Assembly (NCBI GenBank): GCA_036499165.1
Contig: DASYEE010000080.1
Coordinates: forward strand, 1-5,996
Source of the DNA: Galbitalea sp036499165
Lineage (GTDB): Bacteria > Actinomycetota > Actinomycetes > Actinomycetales > Microbacteriaceae
Length of the DNA: 5,996 bases
Direction: 5' to 3'
Made by a program: the position numbers and the translations under genes. The notes under the pieces were generated by a model. The model made no database searches and had not been told where the DNA came from. It saw only the letters and a list, made by a program, of their open reading frames with translations. Of this stretch, positions 1 to 5,143 are shown piece by piece. Position 1 is the first letter of the stretch, and every line of letters starts with the position of its first letter.

Positions 1-95
1 AGTGGAAGACACCCGACGATGCCGTTCACCAAGCATGGCTCTGGCGTCCCGCAGTCACGGCGCGCCCCTGAAACCGGTCAGACTTTCTCTCTCAG
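1..95. other. Unassigned left edge
   Basis: No gene can be supported here. All rightward frames run off the left edge and stop by position 118. One of them, ending at the TGA at 69-71, reads as a 22-residue tail rich in Trp and Pro and could be the very end of an upstream gene, but nothing distinguishes it from chance. A leftward ATG at 34-36 opens a frame that leaves the window after 12 codons and has no convincing ribosome binding site. I see no tRNA or attachment core. Confidence 0.5.
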
Positions 96-134
96 TAGGT
101 TGCGCTAGAGCAACCTAACGCGCTAGAATAGGTT
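96..134. promoter_or_regulatory. Probable operator: TAGGTT half-sites overlapping the promoter
   Basis: Positions 96-103 (TAGGTTGC) and 110-117 (GCAACCTA) form a perfect 8-bp inverted repeat with a 6-bp centre. A third half-site TAGGTT follows at 129-134, partly within and just after the -10 box. The three half-sites are centred 16 and 17 bp apart. GCGCTAGA is also directly repeated at 102-109 and 120-127. The array covers the -35, spacer and -10, which is the layout of an autorepressed operon. The obvious candidate binder is the helix-turn-helix protein encoded at 452-985; that link is inference. Confidence 0.55.
100..129 (+). promoter_or_regulatory. Promoter of the HicA-like/HTH module
   Basis: A sigma-70-type promoter is visible: -35 TTGCGC at 100-105 (4 of 6 consensus bases), an 18-bp spacer, and -10 TAGAAT at 124-129 (5 of 6). 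Transcription would start near 136, giving a leader of about 25 nt that carries the purine-rich ribosome binding site of the gene at 162. The -35 box lies inside an inverted repeat, so a bound regulator would compete with RNA polymerase. The box assignment is by eye. Confidence 0.6.
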
Positions 135-161
135 TACACAGAGAGAGGGGAGGTGATACAA

Positions 162-362
162 ATGCACAAGGAACTCAAGGCGATCGAGAAGGAACTGCGC
201 AAGCAGGGCTTCAGCACCTGGATCCGGAAGAACGGCCACATGGCCGTCTACCAGGGCCAGGAGTACGTGGCCACGTTCGGCGGAACGCCGAGCGACTTCC
301 GGGGCTGGAAGAACAGCCTGGCGAAGTGCCGTCGCAGAGGGTTCATCTGGCCGCCTCCCTAG
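162..362 (+). CDS. HicA-like small protein, probable mRNA-targeting toxin
   Basis: This 66-residue basic protein has the size and layout of HicA proteins, which adopt a double-stranded-RNA-binding fold (helix, three strands, helix) and cleave mRNA using one histidine. An N-terminal charged helix (residues 2-16) is followed by the strand segment WIRKNGHMAVY with His26 in the expected catalytic place, then the strand YVATFGG. A closing helix starts at TPSDFRGWKNSLAKCRRRGF (42-61), a pattern I associate with HicA-like proteins of actinobacteria and their phages. I chose the ATG at 162 over the GTG at 153 because the strong AGGGGAGG at 146-153 sits about 8 nt before the ATG but directly abuts the GTG. 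It is the first gene of a two-gene unit with the DNA-binding protein downstream. Toxicity is inferred; the protein could also be a phage HicA-fold protein with another role. Confidence 0.7.
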   Translation: MHKELKAIEKELRKQGFSTWIRKNGHMAVYQGQEYVATFGGTPSDFRGWKNSLAKCRRRGFIWPPP

Positions 363-376
363 GCCCAGATGAATCA

Positions 377-409
377 GGGGCCGGAGATCAAGCAGTGATC
401 TCCGGCCCC
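377..409 (+). terminator. Perfect 14-bp stem-loop between the two module genes
   Basis: GGGGCCGGAGATCA (377-390) pairs without mismatch to TGATCTCCGGCCCC (396-409) around the 5-nt loop AGCAG. It starts 14 nt after the HicA-like stop codon and ends about 28 nt before the next gene's ribosome binding site. No T-run follows, so it is not a standard intrinsic terminator. It may act as a partial terminator, an mRNA-stabilising end, or a processing site that sets the ratio of the two products. I see no convincing separate promoter between it and 452. Confidence 0.6.
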
Positions 410-451
410 ACTAAGGGTTCAAGTGTACGAGACAACAAGGAGAAAAGACCC

Positions 452-985
452 ATGACCGACTACAACATCCGGCTCGAATATCAGATGCCGGCCAACGAAG
501 CCAGCGGCGACCTGCTCGTCGACACGTTCAAGACCTTCCACCCGGCTGCGGGTCCGGTCGGCAACGGAAACATCGACGTGTGGCTCACCATCCAGGGAGT
601 CGACGCGTACGACGTCTCGCAGCTCGCAACGGCGCTCGCCTCCAAGGTGCAGCGCCCACTGATTGCGCTCGAGGTGCTCCCCACCGCCGACTTCGACAAC
701 CGCAACGGCCTCACTCCCGTTCCGGAATTGATCAGCACTGACGACGCGGCCGCCCTGCTCGGCGTCAGCAGGCAGGCGATCGACAAGCAGATCAAGTCGG
801 GCAAGCTCCGCGGTCACCGTGTCGGCGAGCGCACTGTCGTTCTGGCCAGAGCCGATGTCGAGCGCCAGGTCGAGCAGCGTGGCCGCAAGCTGAACCTGTC
901 AGATCAGGCAGCGGAAGCTGATGCTGCCGCACTCGAGGAAGCCGGGATCGAAGAGCACGAGATCATGGCTGACGACCGCGGCTAG
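452..985 (+). CDS. DNA-binding protein with excisionase-type HTH, probable HicB-like antitoxin/autoregulator
   Basis: This 177-residue protein starts at the ATG at 452, 8 nt after AAGGAG (438-443); the open frame extends further upstream but has no ribosome binding site there. Residues 1-80 form an alpha/beta domain (YNIRLEYQMP, then DVWLTIQG and IALEVLP as strands) that I do not recognise as a classical HicB fold. Residues 94-140 are an excisionase/MerR-type helix-turn-helix: STDDAAALLGVSRQAID, then the wing KLRGHRVGERTVV and the closing helix ADVERQVEQ. The last 30 residues are acidic and Ala/Glu-rich, perhaps partly disordered. A similar layout, with an N-terminal alpha/beta domain followed by an SxxxAAxLLGVSR helix-turn-helix, recurs in actinobacterial proteins. 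Lying directly after a HicA-like gene and downstream of repeated half-sites, it probably binds the toxin and represses the shared promoter. It could instead be a plain regulator unrelated to toxin neutralisation. Confidence 0.7.
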   Translation: MTDYNIRLEYQMPANEASGDLLVDTFKTFHPAAGPVGNGNIDVWLTIQGVDAYDVSQLATALASKVQRPLIALEVLPTADFDNRNGLTPVPELISTDDAAALLGVSRQAIDKQIKSGKLRGHRVGERTVVLARADVERQVEQRGRKLNLSDQAAEADAAALEEAGIEEHEIMADDRG

Positions 986-995
986 AACGCACGAA

Positions 996-1039
996 AAGCC
1001 CCCGAGCCCGACTCCGTGAGGAATCGAGCCCGGGGGCTT
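996..1039. terminator. Bidirectional terminator between convergent units
   Basis: A long stem (996-1014 with 1021-1039, three mismatches, 6-nt loop) contains a perfect 9-bp base AAGCCCCCG/CGGGGGCTT. Read leftward it is followed by TTTT (the complement of 994-997), a good intrinsic terminator for the membrane-protein operon ending at 1053. Read rightward it lies just after the stop at 985 but has only a weak T tail. It separates the two convergent transcription units. Confidence 0.8.
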
Positions 1040-1052
1040 CGTGGTGTTGCGG

Positions 1053-1178
1053 TCAGTCGGCGTTCGGTCGACGCGGGTCGACGGTCTGCTGCTCGACAGT
1101 GCCCTGGTTGTGACCGACACCTTTCCAGGCGATCCACCCAGCAGCCAGGATCAACGCGACCAGAATCGCGAGAGGCAT
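1053..1178 (-). CDS. 41-residue single-helix membrane protein in the lysis-type cassette
   Basis: The protein consists of one hydrophobic helix (residues 2-19, PLAILVALILAAGWIAW) followed by a short polar tail rich in Gln, Asp and Arg. The ATG at 1178 is preceded by TGAGGTC, in which the TGA is the stop of the holin-like gene and GAGG can serve as ribosome binding site. The two genes are 4 nt apart and almost certainly translated together. A longer frame from 1256 exists but lies inside the holin-like gene and has no ribosome binding site. Small single-helix proteins next to holins often modulate or assist lysis (antiholin, pinholin or spanin-like), but this one has no diagnostic motif. The terminator follows 13 nt beyond its stop. 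Confidence 0.7.
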   Translation of the reverse strand: MPLAILVALILAAGWIAWKGVGHNQGTVEQQTVDPRRPNAD

Positions 1179-1182
1179 GACC

Positions 1183-1584
1183 TCAGCTGGTCTCGCCGTT
1201 CGTTCGGACCGTGACACCCAACTGAGTGGCCAGCGCCTCCACGACAGCGATCGCAATGAGAGGCAAGTCGGTCGCCCAGTCGAACCCGCCCGTCAGGAAG
1301 GGCACCAGCGCGACCAGAACGGCGACGACGATGCCGACACCGACCTTCGCAGCACCCTGCCATCCGGTGGGAAGGACGGGGACTGCATACTTCAGGACGG
1401 CGCCGAGCACGAGAATGCCGAACGCGACCACGGCCGCAGTCTTCACTGCGGTGGGAGTGTCGGAGTGCAGGGCGAGGGCGAGGGCGCCCACACCTCCGAA
1501 TCCGACGAGCAGAACCGAGAAGATCGCCACGGCGAACTTCTGGAACGTGGGCGACGCGATCGGCGTCGGCGTGATGGTGCTCAT
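1183..1584 (-). CDS. Putative holin, four predicted transmembrane helices
   Basis: This 133-residue protein has hydrophobic segments at about residues 16-38, 46-68, 80-99 and 107-122, separated by short loops, with a short polar N-terminus and a C-terminal tail TVRTNGETS. Size, topology and position (a small-membrane-protein cluster downstream of tail genes) fit an actinophage holin, which opens the cytoplasmic membrane at the end of infection. The start ATG at 1584 has a strong GAAGGAGA about 6 nt upstream, and the preceding gene ends 12 nt before. There is no sequence signature that proves holin activity, and a generic phage membrane protein is the alternative. Confidence 0.65.
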   Translation of the reverse strand: MSTITPTPIASPTFQKFAVAIFSVLLVGFGGVGALALALHSDTPTAVKTAAVVAFGILVLGAVLKYAVPVLPTGWQGAAKVGVGIVVAVLVALVPFLTGGFDWATDLPLIAIAVVEALATQLGVTVRTNGETS

Positions 1585-1596
1585 GGTGCTCTCCTT

Positions 1597-1980
1597 CTAC
1601 TTGGTGTCGTCGGCCTCAGGCTTCAAAGCGAGAGCGTCGACGACGTCTTGATCGAGGTTCATGTCGGGGTGCGCATCGCGCAGCTTCCGCACGAGATGTC
1701 GGAGGGCCTGCTGGACGTCGTAGAACAGGCCGCGGAAGAACGTGTAGAGGTTGTAGTACTTCGTCGCCTGCTCGCGAGCCTGGATCAGCGCACTATCTTG
1801 CTCCGACTCGGACATCTGCTTAGAGGATTCCTGAGCCTGCACAGCGTCGGTGTGGTCCTGCCGTCGCCTCCACACGAGCCCGATCGTGCCAACGACTGCC
1901 ACAAGAAATGTAGAGATTGCGCCGACCGTCAAACCGAGCCACGTCAGGTCAGGACTGCCCCCCACATCGATGACTCTCAC
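1597..1980 (-). CDS. Single-helix membrane protein with polar helical tail
   Basis: This 127-residue protein has a short N-terminus, one transmembrane helix at about 13-37, then RRR at 38-40, which suggests the long C-terminal part faces the cytoplasm. Residues 41-105 are strongly polar and likely helical, possibly coiled coil (QAQESSKQMSESEQDSALIQ region), with an aromatic patch YYNLYTFFRGLFY at 75-87. The start is GTG at 1980, which overlaps the TGA stop of the upstream gene as GTGA, indicating translational coupling; GGAG lies just before it. Membrane proteins of this type commonly accompany holins in phage lysis cassettes, but I cannot assign a precise role. It lacks a lipobox or signal peptide, so it does not look like a classical Rz or Rz1 spanin. 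Confidence 0.75.
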   Translation of the reverse strand: MRVIDVGGSPDLTWLGLTVGAISTFLVAVVGTIGLVWRRRQDHTDAVQAQESSKQMSESEQDSALIQAREQATKYYNLYTFFRGLFYDVQQALRHLVRKLRDAHPDMNLDQDVVDALALKPEADDTK

Positions 1981-2627
1981 TTCTCCGAGACCTCACCGTG
2001 CGTGGTGAGAATCTTGCCCGGACGGAAGAACAGCCAGACCATCCGGACCGTCGGATGAGACGACAGGGCCAGGATCGCGCAGCCAACAGCCACACGAGCC
2101 AGGTTCGCCAGATGGGTCGCGGTGTCATCCGAAGCAATGCGCTGCTCTGAGAACGCCCCGCTGCCGATGATGATCAGCAAGCCGGCGTAGAACGTCAGCG
2201 CCAAGAACAGCGCAACTGTGCCCCAGAGCTCGATCCAGTTGAATACCTTGATCGTCCGAGTCAGAGGAACTTCACCGGCTCGCAGCGCGCCGATCGCAGC
2301 AACCAGTCCGCCCACCATCACCAGGGAACCCCAGATGGGCGTGAACCCAGCCGGTGTTGTGAAACTGAAAATCGGGATGCCTGCGGCCACCGCAGCACCA
2401 CCGAACACGACCAGGGTCAGGTAGCCGACGATCAACTCCATCCGGTAGCCGGCGACCTGACTGGTTGCCCACCGTCCGAACCATCTCGGCTTCTTCTGCT
2501 CGGCCTTCCACTGTGCGATCAACGGGGGCGTTGTCGGCTGCTGACGCCGCCTCGAGCGCGAACGACGAACAGCAGACGGCTGCACGGTGTCTTCCAGCAG
2601 CGGGTCAATGTCACTGGCGCGAGGCAT
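1977..2627 (-). CDS. Multi-pass membrane protein with basic N-terminal region
   Basis: This 216-residue protein begins with about 60 cytosolic-looking residues, including an Arg-rich cluster RRSRSRRR at 21-28. Hydrophobic segments follow at about 64-88, 98-117, 131-156 and 174-190, with a weaker fifth stretch near 196-202. The ATG at 2627 has AAGGGGG about 6 nt upstream. It precedes and overlaps the single-helix protein at 1980 and follows the small helix-turn-helix gene by 34 nt, so it belongs to the same leftward operon. I do not recognise a family. A role in lysis, superinfection immunity or the envelope is possible; position alone suggests it. Confidence 0.7.
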   Translation of the reverse strand: MPRASDIDPLLEDTVQPSAVRRSRSRRRQQPTTPPLIAQWKAEQKKPRWFGRWATSQVAGYRMELIVGYLTLVVFGGAAVAAGIPIFSFTTPAGFTPIWGSLVMVGGLVAAIGALRAGEVPLTRTIKVFNWIELWGTVALFLALTFYAGLLIIIGSGAFSEQRIASDDTATHLANLARVAVGCAILALSSHPTVRMVWLFFRPGKILTTHGEVSEK

Positions 2628-2661
2628 CAGTTCCCCCTTCCAACCGAGGGGGCGGCCTCGG

Positions 2662-2862
2662 CTATTCGATCTTGGACAGGTTGATCAGCGTGACCCGGCT
2701 CAAACCGAATGACTCGGCGAGACTCGGCCATGACATGCCCGCAGCTCGAGCGGACCGAATCAGCGCAGGTCGCTCGCCGAGCAGAGTGTCGACAGACGCG
2801 ACATTGCGGGAGATCTCTTGCATCACGCGCGCCGCTTCGACGGCTCGTTCGGTCGGGTCCAC
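2662..2862 (-). CDS. Small helix-turn-helix protein
   Basis: This 66-residue protein has an N-terminal helical region (4-28) and a C-terminal helix-turn-helix at about 42-64 (AAGMSWPSLAESFGLSRVTL), the pattern of a short DNA-binding protein with the recognition helix near its end. The only start that keeps its full length is GTG at 2862, because an in-frame TAA sits four codons upstream. There is no ribosome binding site before it, but a TANNNT -10 box ends 6 nt upstream, so the mRNA is probably leaderless. It is divergent from the exported-protein gene at 2923 and lies 34 nt before the membrane-protein operon, which it may head. It is a natural candidate to control the shared divergent region. 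Its small size leaves the family uncertain. Confidence 0.7.
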   Translation of the reverse strand: MDPTERAVEAARVMQEISRNVASVDTLLGERPALIRSARAAGMSWPSLAESFGLSRVTLINLSKIE

Positions 2863-2868
2863 ACCAGA

Positions 2869-2874
2869 ACGTTA
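2869..2874 (-). promoter_or_regulatory. Leaderless -10 box for the small HTH gene
   Basis: Read leftward, TAACGT fits the actinobacterial -10 pattern TANNNT. The next six bases are TCTGGT and the seventh is the G of the GTG start at 2862, so transcription would begin at the start codon. A -35 is not clear: a GACAAA-like sequence lies about 17 bp upstream. Confidence 0.4.
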
Positions 2875-2876
2875 CC

Positions 2877-2891
2877 GTAAAAAATATTTAC
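2877..2891. repeat. AT-rich near-palindrome in the divergent region
   Basis: GTAAA at 2877-2881 and TTTAC at 2887-2891 form 5-bp arms around AAATA. The right arm overlaps the -35 of the rightward promoter and the left arm is within 3 bp of the leftward -10. It is therefore a candidate operator able to affect both genes. CGTA also recurs at 2876, 2897 and 2908 (spacings of 21 and 11 bp, about two and one helical turns), but a 4-bp motif is weak evidence. Confidence 0.35.
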
Positions 2892-2915
2892 TTTGTCGTA
2901 TTTCAGGCGTATGGT
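2887..2915 (+). promoter_or_regulatory. Promoter of the exported-protein gene, probably leaderless
   Basis: TTTACT at 2887-2892 and TATGGT at 2910-2915 are separated by exactly 17 bp and each match 4 of 6 consensus bases. Transcription would begin at about 2922-2923, on the ATG at 2923, which has no ribosome binding site (the bases before it are GGTGCTCCCC). This favours a leaderless mRNA and argues against the earlier in-frame TTG at 2893 and ATG at 2911, which would lie within the promoter. Confidence 0.5.
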
Positions 2916-2922
2916 GCTCCCC

Positions 2923-3393
2923 ATGACTCAGCGACTGCCCAGCGACACCCTCAAGAAGCCCACCCGACGCCTGCCCTGGATTCTCGGGCTCGCCGGTGCG
3001 GCAGTCATCGCCACCGGAGCCGTACTCGCAGGACCCTCCATCGCAGCGAACCTGAACCCGGCACCTACTCCGACACCGACGATCGAGAAGTATGTCTCGC
3101 CGCCGCTCGATCAGGGTGAGCTCGCTTCGGTGCAATCCGGCGCCGATCAGCAGCATGCCATCATCTCGGCAGAGCAAGCCGCAGCTAAAGCCGCCCGGGA
3201 TGCGGCTGCAGCGAAAGCAGCCCGAGACGCTGAGGTGCAGGGCAGCGAGTCGGCCGGGCTGCCTAGCGGTGCCCTGGTGCCCTTCATCGCGAGCAACGAT
3301 CCGCAGAACGCCGCAGGTGGTACGTACGACACCAACGCCTGCGCCAGCCACAGCGCGAGTACTGGCTCTGACGGCAAGCCACACTGCGACTAG
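2923..3393 (+). CDS. Exported or membrane-anchored protein, moron-like
   Basis: This 156-residue protein has a basic N-terminus (KKPTRR at 11-16), one hydrophobic helix (18-42) that is either an uncleaved anchor or a signal peptide, and then the linker NPAPTPTPT at 45-53. An Ala/Lys/Arg-rich helical region follows with two exact copies of AAAKAARDA (86-94 and 95-103). The C-terminus ends with GTYDTNACASHSASTGSD and a final Cys at 155; Cys140 and Cys155 are the only cysteines and would be outside the membrane, so a disulfide is plausible. Start choice rests on the promoter at 2887-2915. It is the only rightward gene among leftward late genes and has its own promoter, the arrangement of a phage moron expressed in the lysogen. 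I do not recognise a family; surface modification or superinfection exclusion are guesses. Confidence 0.75.
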   Translation: MTQRLPSDTLKKPTRRLPWILGLAGAAVIATGAVLAGPSIAANLNPAPTPTPTIEKYVSPPLDQGELASVQSGADQQHAIISAEQAAAKAARDAAAAKAARDAEVQGSESAGLPSGALVPFIASNDPQNAAGGTYDTNACASHSASTGSDGKPHCD

Positions 3394-3986
3394 CCTCCCA
3401 GGGCCTTCAGCCTGGCGTCGAGTGACTTCACGACGCCCAGGAGGGCGACGCTGAGCATCTCGTACCTGATGCCCTCCGGGTTGCCCTCCTCGTCGAAGAA
3501 CACTGCCCAGGGAGCCACCTCGGCCACATCCTCGGCCATGAGTCCGTGCTCGACCGGCGCAAGGTCGCCATATTTCTTGACGGCATCCTTTCGTCGGAAG
3601 TCGTACTCCACGAGCGCCATCAGGGGCTCAGCCTCGGTAGCGCGCTCCACGATGTCTTGCTTCCCTCGTCGGGAGGAAGTGATTGCGCCAAACACACCGT
3701 TCACATCGGCGTATACGGAGGCGTAGCTGAGTAGTACTGTGCGGCCGCGAACATCGATTGACGTGATCCCGCCATCGGCTGTCATCCGGCCCGTCATGTG
3801 GAACCCGGCGGTAAGAGCCGCGGTGATCAGCGACGGCAGCGACGAGATCAGCGCGTTGACCTTCGCGAGCGCCTGCCCCAGCTGGTTGCCATCCGGCTGT
3901 TCGAGCTTGTCCAACCGTGCCGACGCCGAATCGAACCGGGAAATGGTCTTCGTCAGACCATCCGTCGCCCCACTGCGCCTAGGCAT
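3390..3986 (-). CDS. Short tail-fibre-type protein with C-terminal S74 intramolecular chaperone domain
   Basis: Residues from about 100 to 198 form a peptidase S74 (intramolecular chaperone of endosialidase) domain. It shows SSRRGKQDI at 104-112, then ALVEYDFRRKD, the glycine-led HGLMAEDVAEVAPWAVF at 147-163, and GIRYEMLSVALLGVVKSLDA near the end. The family trimerises phage fibres and then cuts itself off with a Ser/Lys dyad five residues apart; Ser104 and Lys109 keep that spacing. Residues 15-60 are helical and may form the trimer stalk, followed by a short beta region (63-100). The protein is small for a receptor-binding fibre (198 residues), so cleavage would leave only about 103 residues. 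Its ATG overlaps the upstream tail gene by 8 nt. Its TAG overlaps the stop of the convergent gene at 3391-3393. Confidence 0.8.
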   Translation of the reverse strand: MPRRSGATDGLTKTISRFDSASARLDKLEQPDGNQLGQALAKVNALISSLPSLITAALTAGFHMTGRMTADGGITSIDVRGRTVLLSYASVYADVNGVFGAITSSRRGKQDIVERATEAEPLMALVEYDFRRKDAVKKYGDLAPVEHGLMAEDVAEVAPWAVFFDEEGNPEGIRYEMLSVALLGVVKSLDARLKALGG

Positions 3987-5130
3987 TGGTCGTCTCGTCC
4001 AGAATCACTTTGATCCACTTCCCATCCTGATCACCCGAGGTCGAACGAATCTCCCGACGGTGCACACCCGCCTTCGGAATCCACGGATGATCCCTGGGCA
4101 CAATCACGTTCACGAAATCGCCCGGCCAGTACGCGCCCACCCGAGGATTACGGTCAGCGCGCGCCTCGAACGACCACGTGTTACCTGGCGCCGCACCGTC
4201 CGCGATCGCGTCTTGCGAATACGCCAACAACGTGGCTGGGTCTGAAACATCCGGATGCGACGAGTCGACGGACTCCATCAGCGGATACCCAACGTCGGTC
4301 AGCGCCGTGTTCATCGCGCGTGATACCACCGCCGTGCCATCCTGCCGACCGCCCGTGGTCCAGGCCTGCCCGGTCATGTTGGTCGCGTCATCCGCCACCT
4401 GCAGATTGCGGATCGACGGTCGAGGTACGGACAGGTCCCACCGATGCTCGGAGATACCGTGCAGCTCTGGCTCGGCCAAGGTGCCAGTGCGCAGCAGAAT
4501 CTCGACGCCCCTTCTGTCTGAGGTGCGCCGGCCGAGGAAGTCGATGTCGATCCCGTTCTCACGTCCGATGAACGACGCTACAGCGGCATCCATCTTCGTC
4601 AGGTTCGCGCCGAGGTAGTGCTGCTCGTAGGCGCCCCCGATCTCGTCATCTTGGAAGACGATCGGGAGAGTGCCGCCCGGCCACGACATCATCTGCTGCA
4701 CCAGCCGTTTGACCATCAGACCGTACGTCATGCCCACCAAGTCGGTGTTGGCCACGGCGGCCGATGCACCAGTCGTCGGGTCGATGACGTTTTGATCGTC
4801 AGTCAACGGTGGCAGCACGGCGCGGTGTTGGAAATGCGCCCCCTGCACCCCTGACGCGCTCAAGGACAGCTTCTTCGTGGGGTCGTCGAACGAGCGACTC
4901 CAAATCTCCCCCAACGCCATCACGGTGTCGTTTTCGATCACCGCCAAGAGCGACTTTGCCGGCGTGGTCGCGTTCGGCAGGTCTAGCTTCCTCAGCGCCC
5001 GCGACGCCATCGGGATAGTGCATGACACCACATCTGGCTTGTTGCGTTCCTTCGTCCAGCTGAGGCCGCTGAAGGGGACGTTGAGGATGCGGCGCCCTGT
5101 CAGAAGGTCGGCGACGAGAACCTGTGTCAT
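3979..5130 (-). CDS. Minor tail / baseplate-type protein
   Basis: This 383-residue protein has no signal peptide or membrane segment and is mostly beta-rich. The N-terminus (VADLLTGRRILNVPFSGLSWTKERN) and the C-terminal stretch with YWPGDFVNVIVPRDHPW near 335-352 resemble actinophage minor tail or hub proteins in the broad ReqiPepy6 Gp37-like group. In these proteins a GD-V turn precedes the last strands. It would be part of the tail tip that contacts the host envelope. The ATG at 5130 has GAAGG about 6 nt upstream and the preceding gene ends 13 nt before it; its 3' end overlaps the S74-domain gene. The family assignment is from memory of patterns, so 'tail protein' is firmer than the exact group. 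Confidence 0.7.
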   Translation of the reverse strand: MTQVLVADLLTGRRILNVPFSGLSWTKERNKPDVVSCTIPMASRALRKLDLPNATTPAKSLLAVIENDTVMALGEIWSRSFDDPTKKLSLSASGVQGAHFQHRAVLPPLTDDQNVIDPTTGASAAVANTDLVGMTYGLMVKRLVQQMMSWPGGTLPIVFQDDEIGGAYEQHYLGANLTKMDAAVASFIGRENGIDIDFLGRRTSDRRGVEILLRTGTLAEPELHGISEHRWDLSVPRPSIRNLQVADDATNMTGQAWTTGGRQDGTAVVSRAMNTALTDVGYPLMESVDSSHPDVSDPATLLAYSQDAIADGAAPGNTWSFEARADRNPRVGAYWPGDFVNVIVPRDHPWIPKAGVHRREIRSTSGDQDGKWIKVILDETTNA

Positions 5131-5143
5131 GCCGACCTTCTTC

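Noticed and set aside
3..71. Possible C-terminus of an upstream rightward gene
   Set aside because: Only 22 codons are visible and there is no codon-use or motif support; other frames are equally open.
87..147. CTCTCTC at 87-93 complementary to GAGAGAG at 141-147, a possible long-range stem hiding the ribosome binding site
   Set aside because: The predicted transcript starts near 136, so the left arm would not be in the mRNA; simple dinucleotide runs match easily by chance.
326..451. Upstream extension of the HTH-protein frame, beginning inside the HicA-like gene
   Set aside because: It reads through the 377-409 stem-loop and has no ribosome binding site, whereas the ATG at 452 has AAGGAG at the right distance.
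1177..2058. Long rightward open frame of 293 codons
   Set aside because: It is antisense to three well-supported leftward genes and its translation is low-complexity Arg/Asp/Glu/His-rich, typical of a GC-rich shadow frame.
2893..2922. Earlier TTG (2893) or ATG (2911) starts for the exported protein
   Set aside because: They fall inside the predicted promoter and lack a ribosome binding site; starting at 2923 gives a normal basic N-terminus before the hydrophobic helix.
3739..4245. Rightward open frame of 168 codons
   Set aside because: It is antisense to the tail and S74 genes, lacks a ribosome binding site and is Arg/Pro-rich without domain features.
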